This document shows positions 27,593-37,667 of a stretch of DNA of 60,407 nucleotides, piece after piece. Numbering within the stretch: the stretch's first letter is position 1; the number at the start of each line of letters is the position of its first letter. Source of the stretch: an uncultured Gammaproteobacteria bacterium. GTDB taxonomy: Bacteria > Pseudomonadota > Gammaproteobacteria > GCA-001735895. The stretch covers positions 1-60,407 of the forward strand of contig CAJXUC010000017.1 of assembly GCA_913061315.1 (NCBI GenBank), in the 5' to 3' direction. The notes under the pieces are model-generated. The model made no database searches. It saw nothing but the letters and a program-made list of their open reading frames with translations, and was not told the origin of the DNA. The position numbers and the translations under genes were made by a program.

Positions 27593-27886
27593 TTACTGAT
27601 TAGGCAGTATAAGCGTTTTAAGGTCGATTGAGTGTAAAACAGTACGATGTTCAAAATAAACACGAAATGAACCATAAGACCATTCCATAATAGGAGGTTC
27701 ACCGATAGGTTCAAAGCGTTGTTTGGGTTCACCAAATTTTTTTAACACGTCTTCCATGCTAATACCGCGTTTGGGTATAATCTGACGACTTCCTTCACTG
27801 TGGCCCGGTATTGTAATCACGGTCGCATTGACCGAGGGTAAAAAGAACATGCCTGCAAGTGTTAGTGCGATGAGTCCAATCTGCAT
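27593..27886 (-). CDS. Small exported protein, hypothetical
   Basis: This 97-residue protein has a signal peptide (IGLIALTLAGMFFLPSVNA) and a mature part of about 75 residues. The mature part contains PGHSEGSRQIIPKRGISM, then EDVLKKFGEPKQRFEPIGEP and a final WSYGSFRVYFEHRTVLHSI. The pattern resembles small gammaproteobacterial periplasmic proteins related in fold to SmpA/OmlA (helix, then FGEP, then beta strands ending in a 'Y-FE' strand). Its function is unknown. It lies 68 bases upstream of the rhodanese start on the same strand, probably co-transcribed. Confidence 0.7.
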   Translation of the reverse strand: MQIGLIALTLAGMFFLPSVNATVITIPGHSEGSRQIIPKRGISMEDVLKKFGEPKQRFEPIGEPPIMEWSYGSFRVYFEHRTVLHSIDLKTLILPNQ

Positions 27887-28112
27887 CTTTAATCTCTTTA
27901 AAAGTCTGCCGCTAAAAGTTTAGTTTAATGATCATACACTTAATCCTGTCAGATAAGGTTTCCAAATGGTTATTTGAATACCTTCTTAAAATTTAACTAT
28001 AACATGTCTCAACGGATAGGAAATAGAGGCAAAAGATCTGTCTAGTTAAACAATACATTAGTTATACAGGGACTAGTGGAGACTAGTCAGGTTTCATGGT
28101 TTAATCCGCATC

Positions 28113-29360
28113 ATGAATCTACCCTTAGAGCTCTTTATAGGTCTTCGCTATACTCGGGCGAAACGCCGAAACCATTTTATTTCTTTCATTTCATTAATTT
28201 CAATGTTGGGCATCGCTTTGGGTGTCATGGCGTTAATTGTTGTTTTGTCGGTGATGAATGGTTTTGAAAAAGAATTACGCGGAAGAATCCTAGGCATGGT
28301 TTCCCATGTTACTGTTTCTAGTTTGGATGAAAGCCTTAAAGATTGGCGCGTCTTGAGTGATGAAGTTCGTGAAAATGATCAAGTTGTTGGCAGTGCGCCT
28401 TACGTTGAGGCTGAAGCCATGTTGTCTAATTTGTCATCGGTAAGTGGCGCAATTATAAGGGGCGTAGAACCTGAATTCGAAAGCCAAGTATCAGAAATCC
28501 ATGAACATATGACTTTTGGTAAACTCAATGATTTGGTTGCAGGTGACTATGGTATTGTACTTGGTACGGGTCTTGCCAACTCGCTCAATGTTGTACCGGG
28601 TGATCGTGTTACCATGATTACACCACAGGCCTCTGCTTCACCAGTCGGTTTGTTGCCGCGATTACGTCGATTTAAAGTAGTGGGTCTATTTGAAATCGGA
28701 GTGTATGAGTATGATCGCAGTAGCGCCATTATTCATACGCAAGACGCAAGTCGGTTATTCCGGTTGGATGGTGGCGTCACAGGCCTGCGCTTAAAGTTGC
28801 AAGATATGGACGCAGCACCTCAGGTACGAAATCAAATAAAAAAACAAGTAGGCTTTGATTACTGGGTGTCGGACTGGACTTTACGGCATAGCAATTACTT
28901 TAAAGCTGTCAAAACAGAGAAAACGGTGATGTTTATCATTCTTTCTCTGATTGTTGCGGTTGCAGCGTTTAATATTGTATCGACTTTGGTTATGGTGGTG
29001 GCTGACAAGCAAGCGGATATTGCAATATTGCGAACCATTGGTATGTCACCCACATCTATTATGTGGATATTCATGGTTCAAGGCACAATTATTGGTGTTG
29101 TTGGTACCTTATTAGGGTTGGGTAGCGGAGTATTCATTGCTTCTTATATCGATGTTATTATTCCTACCCTTGAGCAATTTTTCCAAACTCAGTTTCTACC
29201 GACAGGGGTTTATCCTATTACTGAATTACCCTCTGATATGCAACAATCTGACGTTATTAAAATTTCGGTTTTATCTTTTCTAATTTCAGTTTTAGCGACT
29301 TTATATCCAGCTTTAAGAGCAGCAAAAACAAAACCAGCTGAGGCCTTAAGCTATGAGTAA
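28113..29360 (+). CDS. lolC: Lipoprotein-releasing system permease LolC/LolE
   Basis: The 415-residue permease has an N-terminal transmembrane helix beginning RRNHFISFISLISMLGIALGV. A large periplasmic domain spans about 45-265, followed by three C-terminal helices (IILSLIVAVAAFNIVSTLV and following). The final KTKPAEALSYE is a family hallmark. With LolD it extracts outer-membrane lipoproteins from the inner membrane and hands them to LolA. As in several Gammaproteobacteria, there is one lolC/E-type gene here rather than separate lolC and lolE, suggesting a homodimer (LolF type). It overlaps lolD by 8 bases. Confidence 0.95.
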   Translation: MNLPLELFIGLRYTRAKRRNHFISFISLISMLGIALGVMALIVVLSVMNGFEKELRGRILGMVSHVTVSSLDESLKDWRVLSDEVRENDQVVGSAPYVEAEAMLSNLSSVSGAIIRGVEPEFESQVSEIHEHMTFGKLNDLVAGDYGIVLGTGLANSLNVVPGDRVTMITPQASASPVGLLPRLRRFKVVGLFEIGVYEYDRSSAIIHTQDASRLFRLDGGVTGLRLKLQDMDAAPQVRNQIKKQVGFDYWVSDWTLRHSNYFKAVKTEKTVMFIILSLIVAVAAFNIVSTLVMVVADKQADIAILRTIGMSPTSIMWIFMVQGTIIGVVGTLLGLGSGVFIASYIDVIIPTLEQFFQTQFLPTGVYPITELPSDMQQSDVIKISVLSFLISVLATLYPALRAAKTKPAEALSYE

Positions 29361-30093
29361 TGAGGCTTTGTTTAATAACGCTGTTATGGATGATTTAAAC
29401 ATAATGACCGTAAACTCTGTTATTGCGGCCAAGAACCTGAAGAAGACATTTGTTCAGGGTAAGTTTTCAGTGCCGGTTTTAAAAGGTATCAGTTTTAACG
29501 TTAGTGCCGGTCAAAGCCACGCTATCATCGGTTCATCCGGTGCTGGCAAGAGCACATTAATGCATTTGCTTGGGGGACTTGATACAGTCAGTGAAGGTGA
29601 GGTTAAAGTTATGGGGCAATCGATTGCTGGCCTATCGGAGAAAAAGCTAGGGCAATTACGGAACAAGCACCTCGGATTTATCTACCAATTTCATCATTTA
29701 TTACCTGAATTTAGCGCGCTTGAAAATATTGCCATGCCGTTACTTATTGGTGGTTTAAACAAAAAAAAGGCACATGCCTTGGCAACTGACTGGTTGAGCC
29801 AGGTTGGATTAGATCACCGTGGTGATCATAAACCAGGCGAGCTTTCGGGAGGGGAGCGCCAAAGAGTCGCATTGGCAAGGGCTTTGGTGGGAAGCCCAGA
29901 TTGCCTTTTAGCTGATGAGCCAACAGGTAATCTTGATTCAACCACGGCGAAACAAATGTTAGATTTAATGCTCGATTTAAATCAAGGATTGAATACGGCT
30001 TTGGTCGTTGTGACTCATGACATGAATATTGCTAATAAAATGCAAAACCAATGGCGCATGAATGATGGCTTGCTTCAACGTGTAAACGAATAA
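29353..30093 (+). CDS. lolD: Lipoprotein-releasing system ATPase LolD
   Basis: The 246-residue ABC ATPase has Walker A GSSGAGKST, signature LSGGERQRVALARAL and Walker B CLLADEPTGNLD, plus the LolD-typical FIYQFHHLLPEFSALEN. It powers lipoprotein release by LolC. The N-terminal ~20 residues before VIAAKNLKKTF look extra and could mean a later start, for example the Met at residue 18. It overlaps lolC, showing co-translation. Confidence 0.96.
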   Translation: MSNEALFNNAVMDDLNIMTVNSVIAAKNLKKTFVQGKFSVPVLKGISFNVSAGQSHAIIGSSGAGKSTLMHLLGGLDTVSEGEVKVMGQSIAGLSEKKLGQLRNKHLGFIYQFHHLLPEFSALENIAMPLLIGGLNKKKAHALATDWLSQVGLDHRGDHKPGELSGGERQRVALARALVGSPDCLLADEPTGNLDSTTAKQMLDLMLDLNQGLNTALVVVTHDMNIANKMQNQWRMNDGLLQRVNE

Positions 30094-30211
30094 AGTCAAT
30101 GTCAATTATCTACTATATTTAATCGTGGATTATTTAACAATCAAACTGTAGACAGAGGCACAAGGATTTTTAAGCTAGTATTACTCAAAATAAAATGGTG
30201 AAAAATCTAAC

Positions 30212-30742
30212 TTAAGAGGTACTTTTTTGAGTTTTACGAATTTTACGATTTTTAATGTGCGTTAAAATATGAAGACGCCAAAGCACCCTTATCAGTATAA
30301 ATGATAAAGCCGAAGTGACAAAACCAACTACTAAGCAGCCCAGTAAGAAAGGTTGCCAAATTTCGAGTAACCCCGTTAACAGCCAAGTGAACGATAATTC
30401 AAACGCAAAGACCTCAATATTAGAATTGAGTATCTGCGCGCCAACCAAATAACAAAAGTAGAACATAGGTGGCATGGTAATTGGATTGCTAATCCAGACC
30501 ATGGGCACAGCAACTAAAATATTACTTCTAAGCAATATTGACGCAATAGCCGCCAGTAACATTTGAAATGGAATTGGGACAAACGCACAAAAAACACCAA
30601 CAGCAACGCCGCTTGAGCAAGACTTGCGATTTATATGCCATAAACCTGACTCTTGTAATCTCGGACCTAGCAATTTAATCCATCGATTTTTAACGATTAT
30701 ATCAGGATGAGGCAAGTATTTTTTGAATAGGTATTTTGACAT
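30212..30742 (-). CDS. DUF2062 membrane protein
   Basis: The 176-residue protein belongs to DUF2062: SSGVAVGVFCAFVPIPFQMLLAA, then VPMVWISNPITMPPMFYFCYLVGAQIL, both typical. It has three to four membrane segments, followed by a basic C-terminus. The family's function is unknown. The gene lies on the minus strand between lolD and comEC, a position it often takes in Gammaproteobacteria. Confidence 0.88.
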   Translation of the reverse strand: MSKYLFKKYLPHPDIIVKNRWIKLLGPRLQESGLWHINRKSCSSGVAVGVFCAFVPIPFQMLLAAIASILLRSNILVAVPMVWISNPITMPPMFYFCYLVGAQILNSNIEVFAFELSFTWLLTGLLEIWQPFLLGCLVVGFVTSALSFILIRVLWRLHILTHIKNRKIRKTQKSTS

Positions 30743-30831
30743 CTTGTTTGTATTATCTGTGTAAATCGCCTAGTGTGTAAAGGGTTAACAATAGCTAATT
30801 GGAATTAGCTATTGGTGCTGCCACGGATGAC

Positions 30832-33156
30832 ATGATTACCAACGCTTTAGCGCTAATTTCAGGTTTATTATTCGCCTTTTTTAATAGTGAATTAAACGAC
30901 CCCTATTGGGCTTCATATTTGCCAATAAGTTTGGCATTTGCTTTTTTAGTTCCTAAGTATCGACTCATTTTAATAATCCTCTCTGCTTACCTCTGGGCTG
31001 GATTTTTTTTTCAACTCGCCGTCAATCTAAAGCTAAATAATAGTTTTGATAATCAAGTGGTGATGATGTCTGGCACTGTTATTGATATTCCTGATATTAA
31101 GCCGCATTCTATTCGATTTATGTTCAAACCCGACTATATCGAAGGCTATAATCAAAGACTACCAAATAAAATCAGATTGAGCTGGTATCGCAGTGACCAA
31201 TTACCCGAAGCGGGTGAGCGTTGGCAGTTAAGGGCCAAACTCAGAAGGCCTAGTGGATTCCAAAACCCCGCGGGGTTCGATTACGAGCGATGGCTCTTAG
31301 TAAAGGGTATTGGTGCCACGGGTTATATTAAAAAATCAACTAACAATAAACTACTAGACTCAACACCTTGGTGGAATATTAACCTGTTAAGGTCTGCAGT
31401 GGCACAATCAATTGACCATAAGTGTAACCCTTGCGATAACCAAGGACTAATTAAAGCGCTCACGATTGGCTATCGTGGAGACATCCAATTACATCAAAAG
31501 CAAATCCTCAAAGATTCTGGTACTGCTCATTTATTGGCCATATCAGGCTTACATATAGGCTTGATATCTGGTTTATTCTATTGGCTGGGTCGTTGGTTGT
31601 GGCGGATTTATTTTTTTCATTATCGCTATAATCGCCTCGAGTTTTCTGCTGCCTTATCATTTGTTGCAGGGCTGACTTATGCCGCATTGGCTGGTTTTAG
31701 CATTCCGACCGTTCGTGCACTTGTTATGCTTGGGGTGATTTTCTTTGCCTTTAAATTTCGACTGCCAAATAACCTGCTCAATTCGATCGCCACGACGGTC
31801 GTTTTAATTCTCATATTAGATCCATTGGCAATTGGATCGCCTTCGTTATGGTTAAGTGTCGGTGCATTATTGATTATATCTTTTGCCCAATACATTTTGG
31901 GTAATGAGTCACTCGATAGTCAACGAAGTAAACCAATAGGCTGGCTTCGAAAACTTTTATTAATACAGGGTATTTTTACACTTGTGTTTATTCCAATGGG
32001 TATTGTGCTCTTTGGGCAAGTTAATATTGCGGGATATCTAGCTAATGTGGTTGCAATACCTGTCGTCAGTTTCATGTTACTGCCTTTGGCATTAATAGCC
32101 AGTTTCTGTGCCTCGATTAATTTGCCCTTCAGTGATTGGTTATTAATTACCTGTGATCGAGGCATGACACTTTTGTTGAACTATCTAGAGTGGTTGCTTG
32201 AATCTGGTTTTGAAGCATTTAGCACTGGCTATATTCCAATGCCATTACTCATATTGTCTTTATTAGGGCTTGGTCTATTCATGATTCCTCGTGCTGTTTC
32301 GAGTAAAAAAATCGCTTTGATAGTAATACTACTGCCAGTGATTTGGCGCCCAGAAAGACTTGAATACGGTGGTTATGAAATGATCGTACTTGACGTCGGG
32401 ATGGGCACCTCTGTTATTGTTAAAACACAGTATCACAGTATGGTTTACGACTTTGGGCCTGGCAATAATGCGGGATATAGTGCCGGTAGTTGGGTGGTTA
32501 AACCTTATTTACAGTATTTCAATATATCCCCACCTGACATGATGATTATCAGTCATGTTGATCAAGACCACAGTGGTGGCTTCCACACGTTTAAATCTGA
32601 CTTCAATCCTGCAACTTTGCTTTCAGGGACCCCGAAAAAAATACAAAAACGTTTTAACCTTGATCAACCGATTCAGACTTGTCATGGCATGCTCCCATGG
32701 CGCTGGGATGGTGTTGATTTTGAGTTTTTGGCTTTCCCCAAAAAGGACAGCGTTATTTCATCGATGGATGATACTAATAATCGCTCCTGTGTGCTTAAAA
32801 TACAGGGAGTTCATTCCGTACTGTTGTCGGGTGATATTGAAGCTGAAAGGGAGTCTTGGTTAGTTAGTATGCATCCCCGTCGTTTAAAAGCGGATCTGCT
32901 AGTAGCTCCGCATCATGGTAGTTCAACTTCATCAATTAATGATTTTGTTAATCAGGTTTCACCGCAAGCGGTTATATTTACTGTCGGCAAGGACAATCGA
33001 TGGCGCTTTCCAAAATCAGAGGTGCTAGACCGTTACAAGGCAGTAAAAAGCCAAATATACCGCACCGATTCAGATGGAGCTGTTACCTTTTATAGCAATT
33101 CAAATGATTTTCGTTTGGAAAGTCAACGTCGACGGCACCCTAGATTGTGGCACTGA
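30832..33156 (+). CDS. comEC: DNA internalization protein ComEC/Rec2
   Basis: This is a long membrane protein: an N-terminal OB-like periplasmic domain (GTVIDIPDIKPHS), then the competence core (SGTAHLLAISGLHIGLISGL, GFSIPTVRALVML) across about 230-500. A C-terminal metallo-beta-lactamase domain has SHVDQDHSGGF, LLSGDIEAERE and VAPHHGSS. It forms the inner-membrane channel for transforming DNA. I use ATG 30832; a longer reading from TTG 30799 would add 11 residues. The retained active-site residues suggest a working gene. Whether the strain is competent is not shown here. Confidence 0.93.
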   Translation: MITNALALISGLLFAFFNSELNDPYWASYLPISLAFAFLVPKYRLILIILSAYLWAGFFFQLAVNLKLNNSFDNQVVMMSGTVIDIPDIKPHSIRFMFKPDYIEGYNQRLPNKIRLSWYRSDQLPEAGERWQLRAKLRRPSGFQNPAGFDYERWLLVKGIGATGYIKKSTNNKLLDSTPWWNINLLRSAVAQSIDHKCNPCDNQGLIKALTIGYRGDIQLHQKQILKDSGTAHLLAISGLHIGLISGLFYWLGRWLWRIYFFHYRYNRLEFSAALSFVAGLTYAALAGFSIPTVRALVMLGVIFFAFKFRLPNNLLNSIATTVVLILILDPLAIGSPSLWLSVGALLIISFAQYILGNESLDSQRSKPIGWLRKLLLIQGIFTLVFIPMGIVLFGQVNIAGYLANVVAIPVVSFMLLPLALIASFCASINLPFSDWLLITCDRGMTLLLNYLEWLLESGFEAFSTGYIPMPLLILSLLGLGLFMIPRAVSSKKIALIVILLPVIWRPERLEYGGYEMIVLDVGMGTSVIVKTQYHSMVYDFGPGNNAGYSAGSWVVKPYLQYFNISPPDMMIISHVDQDHSGGFHTFKSDFNPATLLSGTPKKIQKRFNLDQPIQTCHGMLPWRWDGVDFEFLAFPKKDSVISSMDDTNNRSCVLKIQGVHSVLLSGDIEAERESWLVSMHPRRLKADLLVAPHHGSSTSSINDFVNQVSPQAVIFTVGKDNRWRFPKSEVLDRYKAVKSQIYRTDSDGAVTFYSNSNDFRLESQRRRHPRLWH

Positions 33157-33275
33157 AACCAACGCCAGGAGTACTTATGTTCCCTCTTTCAAGGAAGATC
33201 GTATCATAGTAAAAAAATTCTCATTTTTGGGCTGATTAAAGTATCATGAGGCCATTCAAATATGAGGTCGTACCT

Positions 33276-33926
33276 GTGTTAGAACTGGTCCAAGCTGGGG
33301 GTTGGTTAATGTTGCCAATATTGCTTTGTTCAGTGATTGCTGTTGCAATTATTGCTGAACGGTTATGGACACTGCGCCAGAAAAAAGTAATTCCGGTCAA
33401 ACTGTTGAGTGGAATTTGGATATTGTTAGAAAAAAAAGTATTAACGGATAAACATATTCAGGAAATTGAAAAAGGTTCGCCACTTGGTAAAGTGTTAGCT
33501 GCAGGATTATCAAACCGCCATTTATCTCGTGATCTGATCCGCGAAAGTATTCATGAAAATGGCCGTTTTGTAGTCCATGAAATGGAACGTTTTATGAACA
33601 CATTAGGCACTATTTCTACTATTACGCCTTTGCTTGGGTTGCTCGGGACAGTCATTGGAATGATAAAAGTATTTACCGTAATAACAACTACTGGTGTTGG
33701 TGATCCGAGTCAACTAGCGGGTGGGATTTCTGAAGCATTGATTACAACGGCCGCTGGTCTGACGATTGCCATTCCTTGTTTGATTTTTCATCGGCATCTT
33801 AAACGAAAGATTGACGATCTAGTGATGGGTATGGAAGGAGAGGCAATGAAGTTAGTTGAATTTTTGCATCATGAAGCTTTACATGTTGGTACTAAAAAAA
33901 CAAAACTAGCCAAAGCTAAAGCATGA
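33276..33926 (+). CDS. exbB: ExbB/TolQ-family proton channel protein
   Basis: The protein has a membrane helix at LMLPILLCSVIAVAIIAE, then RFMNTLGTISTITPLLGLLGTVIGM and EALITTAAGLTIAIPCL, the conserved MotA/TolQ/ExbB helices. I favour the GTG start at 33276 (VLELVQAGGW), because a GAGG Shine-Dalgarno sits 8 bases before it and homologues start there; ATG 33246 would add 10 residues. It forms the proton channel with ExbD to energise an outer-membrane process. This pair, next to comEC and lpxK, is distinct from the TonB-linked exbBD set in many bacteria. It overlaps exbD by 4 bases. Confidence 0.9.
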   Translation: MLELVQAGGWLMLPILLCSVIAVAIIAERLWTLRQKKVIPVKLLSGIWILLEKKVLTDKHIQEIEKGSPLGKVLAAGLSNRHLSRDLIRESIHENGRFVVHEMERFMNTLGTISTITPLLGLLGTVIGMIKVFTVITTTGVGDPSQLAGGISEALITTAAGLTIAIPCLIFHRHLKRKIDDLVMGMEGEAMKLVEFLHHEALHVGTKKTKLAKAKA

Positions 33927-34339
33927 AATTTAACGACCGATCTGAGGTTGGTGACATTGACATTAACCTAACGCCATTGATTGACGTGGTATTTTTACTG
34001 TTGATATTTTTCATGGTATCAACCACTTTTGATACCACTTCAGAGCTAAAAATTCAGCTGCCAAAGGCGAGTGATGGCCAAACGGTTAAAACTAAACAAA
34101 CGATTAATCTAATGATTGATGCCCGTGGGCATTTTTTTCTTAATGGACGTGAAATATCCGGCACCAAAAGCGATGCATTGTCTTTTGCGTTAAAACCCTA
34201 CATAAATGAAACAGATAAGCCAATTGTGATTCAATCAGATGCGACTTCTCCAGTCCAATCTCTAGTGACAGCTATGGATGTTGTTGGCAAACTTGGTCTA
34301 ACACACGTTTCTATTGCTACCACACGTCTAATTGAGTAA
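33923..34339 (+). CDS. exbD: ExbD/TolR-family protein
   Basis: The 138-residue protein has a single N-terminal helix with the proton-carrying Asp in INLTPLIDVVFLLLIFFMV, followed by a periplasmic domain (LKIQLPKAS..., IVIQSDATSPVQSLVTAMD). It partners ExbB. The start ATGA overlaps the exbB stop. The next gene begins 5 bases after its stop, so exbB, exbD and msbA-lpxK form one operon. Confidence 0.94.
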   Translation: MKFNDRSEVGDIDINLTPLIDVVFLLLIFFMVSTTFDTTSELKIQLPKASDGQTVKTKQTINLMIDARGHFFLNGREISGTKSDALSFALKPYINETDKPIVIQSDATSPVQSLVTAMDVVGKLGLTHVSIATTRLIE

Positions 34340-34344
34340 TTCCT

Positions 34345-37173
34345 TTGACTACAACCGAATCTTACTTAAAACCTACAGGCGTTAAAGCTTACAGAGCATT
34401 GCTGGAACTCGCTTTTAAGCACAAAACCTACTTTGGAATGGCCGTTGTTGCAATGATAGTTTTTGCCGGTACTGAAGCCGCTTTTGCCTATATTATGAAA
34501 CCAATGTTGGATGAGGGATTTATCGGGGGGGACCCTTTTGTTATCAAAATGATACCTATTGCGATCATACTCATTTTCTTGGTACGTATGTTTTCTATAT
34601 TCACTAGAACCTATTGTATGGACTTCATCGGGCGCAGCGTCATTAACGAACTGCGTCAAGTTATGTTCGACAAGCTCATCACGATGACTAGTACAGAGTA
34701 TGATCAGTCATCTTCAAGCGCTATTTTGACTCGTTTTTCCTTTGATGTAGAGAGAATAGCAACATCAGTTTCAACGTCACTGACGGTTTTTATTCAAGAT
34801 AGTCTTCGAATTATCGTTTTACTGGGCTATATGTTTTGGCTTAACTGGCAATTAACCTGTGTGTTTCTGCTAGCAGGGCCGATTATATTTCTCATAGTGG
34901 TCAAACTAACGGGGCGATTTCGCAGTCTGAGTAAAAGCATTCAGTCTTCGATGGGTGATGTATCCCAAGTTGCTCAGGAAGTGATTGACTCTAATCGAAT
35001 AGTCAAAATATTTGGTGGTGATGATTTCGAACGAAAAAAGTTTTCTCAAATAAATCAAAATAATCTCAAATTACATTTAAAGCTGTCGGTATCAAAAGCG
35101 ATTAGTGTTCCGCTTATTCAGTTTATTGTTTCGATTGCCTTTGCAGCGATCGTTGCATTTGCCACATCAGAATCGATGCGTGGAATTATCTCTACGGGAG
35201 ATTTTGTCTCTTTTATTATTGGAATGACGATGGTACTCGCGCCTTTGCGGGTTCTGTCATCGATTAATGCCAGTATTCAGGAGGGCATTGCAGCTGGAGA
35301 AAGTATCTTTGCCTTCATTGCATCTGAGAGTGAGAATGACAGTGGAAAAATAGTCTTAAAACGAGCTAAGGGCCAGCTTTCATTTAATAATATTTCTCTT
35401 AAATATCACAACAATGATGCACTTGTACTCGATAACATAAGTTTCAAAGTTGAACCAAACCAAACGATTGCCATCGTAGGTCGATCTGGTAGTGGTAAGT
35501 CGAGCTTGGTTAATTTGATTCCGCGTTTGTACGAACTTGATGGTGGAGAGATTCTACTGGACGGTGAAAAAATACAAGACTACCAACTAAAAGACCTTCG
35601 CCAGCAGATTTCTTACGTAGGTCAAGACGTTCGTTTATTTAACGATACAATTCGTAATAACATCGCTTATAGCTTATCCGATACGGTAAACGATGATGAA
35701 ATTATTGAGGCTGCAAGACAAGCCTTTGCCTGGGAATTTATTGAGGCACTTCCTGAAGCGCTTGACACACTAGTTGGTGAACGAGGTGTATTATTATCTG
35801 GTGGTCAACGACAACGTATAGCGATTGCTCGCGCTTTATTAAAAAATGCACCGATTTTAATACTTGATGAAGCAACTTCGGCGTTAGATACCGAGTCAGA
35901 GCGGTATATCCAGAGTGCGATTGAAAACCTAATGACGAATCGGACCACACTGGTTATTGCACATCGGCTATCAACCATAGAACATGCGGATAGAATTTTG
36001 GTGCTCGATCAAGGTGAATTACTTGAACAAGGTGACCATAATGGACTAATTGAATTGAACGGCACTTATGCCAAGCTCCATTCAATGCAATTTCAGGATA
36101 TTGATGCCAATGAGACAAGCTCGCCACCCATTAATGGTTATCCAACAGACCAACCCATTAAGCTAGATAAGTCGGTCCTGAGCCATTGGATGATGGCTTC
36201 AACCCAAAAGCGTCAAGGCTGGTGGTTATGGTCGATGAATCCGCTTTCAATTGCGCTTATGCCCCTAGCCTTGCTTTATTATTCATTATCCAATACGAGA
36301 CGGCTTTGCTATCACATCGGTTTATTGCCATCAACTCGACTCCCTGTCACCACCATTGTGGTCGGTAATGTTACACTTGGCGGTAATGGTAAGACACCCG
36401 TTGTTATCGCTTTATTTCGGTTGCTCAAAAGTAGGGGGTACCATCCAGCTATTTTGACTCGAGGTTACAAAAGTGGCAACGAAAATAGGGTGCAAATCTT
36501 AAGTGACGGTCAAATAAACATGGGCGCTGGTGACGAAGCCAATATGACTTCCGAAATTTGCCAGTGCCCTATTGGTGTTGGTGCGAACCGTAAAGAGTCG
36601 GCAAAACGAATTTTAGACCAATTCCCTGACACCAACATTATTTTATTGGATGACGGATTGCAGCATTATGCCTTAAAGCGTGACATTGAGATTGCAGTTA
36701 GTCGATTAGTCGCTTTTGGTAATGGATTAATGATTCCTGCTGGGCCACTCCGAGAATCGCGTAGTCGCCTAAATAGGGCAGACATCACCATCAATCGAGA
36801 TGGTAATCAAATAGTTGAAACTCTTAATGAAGTGTGGAACTTAAACGATCCATCTAAGAAGCTTCACATCACTCATTTTAAGGGAAAACAAGTCCATGCT
36901 CTGGCTGGCATTGGTTTTCCTGAAATATTTTTTGCCAGTCTAGTTCAGATTGGTATTGATCCTATTACCCATGAATTTCCTGATCACCATGATTTCACTC
37001 CCTGTGAACTTGAACTTAAGCCCGATTTACCCATCTTGGTGACCAACAAAGATGCCGTAAAATTAAAAGGCGTTGCAAACGATAAAATTTGGGTTGTGCC
37101 TCTAGGCATTGATTTTTCTATCGACCTTGAAAACGAAATATTACAATTACTGGAAACCAAACACCATGGATAA
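34345..37173 (+). CDS. MsbA-LpxK fusion: lipid A flippase and lipid A 4'-kinase
   Basis: One uninterrupted reading frame of 942 residues joins two proteins. Residues 1 to about 585 are MsbA: six-helix transmembrane domain, then Walker [10 protein letters not shown], signature LSGGQRQR, Walker [12 protein letters not shown] and IAHRLST. After a polar linker (about 586-615), residues 620 to 942 are Lpx[18 protein letters not shown], the P-loop [27 protein letters not shown] and IPAGPLRES. MsbA flips lipid A across the inner membrane; LpxK phosphorylates its 4' position. Both key motif sets are intact. The start codon is TTG, 5 bases after exbD. A possible internal ATG (near 36189) lacks a good Shine-Dalgarno, so a separate LpxK seems less likely. 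Confidence 0.9.
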   Translation: MTTTESYLKPTGVKAYRALLELAFKHKTYFGMAVVAMIVFAGTEAAFAYIMKPMLDEGFIGGDPFVIKMIPIAIILIFLVRMFSIFTRTYCMDFIGRSVINELRQVMFDKLITMTSTEYDQSSSSAILTRFSFDVERIATSVSTSLTVFIQDSLRIIVLLGYMFWLNWQLTCVFLLAGPIIFLIVVKLTGRFRSLSKSIQSSMGDVSQVAQEVIDSNRIVKIFGGDDFERKKFSQINQNNLKLHLKLSVSKAISVPLIQFIVSIAFAAIVAFATSESMRGIISTGDFVSFIIGMTMVLAPLRVLSSINASIQEGIAAGESIFAFIASESENDSGKIVLKRAKGQLSFNNISLKYHNNDALVLDNISFKVEPNQTIAIVGRSGSGKSSLVNLIPRLYELDGGEILLDGEKIQDYQLKDLRQQISYVGQDVRLFNDTIRNNIAYSLSDTVNDDEIIEAARQAFAWEFIEALPEALDTLVGERGVLLSGGQRQRIAIARALLKNAPILILDEATSALDTESERYIQSAIENLMTNRTTLVIAHRLSTIEHADRILVLDQGELLEQGDHNGLIELNGTYAKLHSMQFQDIDANETSSPPINGYPTDQPIKLDKSVLSHWMMASTQKRQGWWLWSMNPLSIALMPLALLYYSLSNTRRLCYHIGLLPSTRLPVTTIVVGNVTLGGNGKTPVVIALFRLLKSRGYHPAILTRGYKSGNENRVQILSDGQINMGAGDEANMTSEICQCPIGVGANRKESAKRILDQFPDTNIILLDDGLQHYALKRDIEIAVSRLVAFGNGLMIPAGPLRESRSRLNRADITINRDGNQIVETLNEVWNLNDPSKKLHITHFKGKQVHALAGIGFPEIFFASLVQIGIDPITHEFPDHHDFTPCELELKPDLPILVTNKDAVKLKGVANDKIWVVPLGIDFSIDLENEILQLLETKHHG

Positions 37174-37351
37174 ACATTTGTTAGATATTCTCGTCGATCC
37201 TATTTCTAAAGGACCATTAATCTACGATAAAAAAGCACAAGAGTTGCTGTCGCGTACCTCGCGTTTAGCTTATCCAATCAGGGACGGCATTCCGGTTATG
37301 CTACCCGAAGAAGCACGTGATCTCAGAAGTGATGAACTCGAACGCCTTTAA
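37166..37351 (+). CDS. Trm112-family small protein (YcaR-like)
   Basis: This is a 61-residue protein from ATG 37166: [17 protein letters not shown], then [18 protein letters not shown], the Trm112/UPF0434 pattern that follows lpxK and precedes kdsB in Gammaproteobacteria. The start overlaps the lpxK end by 8 bases. The usual zinc Cys of the CP.C.K motif is replaced (VDPISKGPL), as in many bacterial members. The function is uncertain; some members activate methyltransferases. Confidence 0.88.
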   Translation: MDKHLLDILVDPISKGPLIYDKKAQELLSRTSRLAYPIRDGIPVMLPEEARDLRSDELERL

Positions 37352-37667
37352 TAGCATCCTTAAAAATGTATGTTATTCATTATTTTGGTCGTGATAACAT
37401 GATTTTATGTCACAGTAGCTCTGAGCTAGCATTACCATGCATCTAAAGTTAAATATGTTTTTTGATAATTGCTTCGGTCGTTGGGTTGCTTGCTTCACCC
37501 CTCTAGCTCTTCGAAGGTGATATCCACTCTTACCCATAATTGGTATCAATATCAGTTTTTATTGTTCCAAAGTGTGCATTTTTGCTATAGTTGCAGAACA
37601 AAAAACTATAAAAACTTTCTCTTTTTAAAAATATCCTTAGCTCGTTGTTCTGGGTTAATTTAACAAT
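37352..37667 (+). other. Intergenic region between Trm112-like gene and kdsB
   Basis: This 316-base AT-rich gap holds no gene I can recognise. It breaks the usual tight Trm112-kdsB spacing, so kdsB probably has its own promoter here. No clear promoter or terminator was identified. Confidence 0.4.

Noticed and set aside
36189..37173. Separate lpxK gene starting inside the fusion frame
   Set aside because: ATG codons exist near 36189, but no good ribosome site precedes them, no stop separates the domains and the frame is continuous; kept as a fusion pending read checks.
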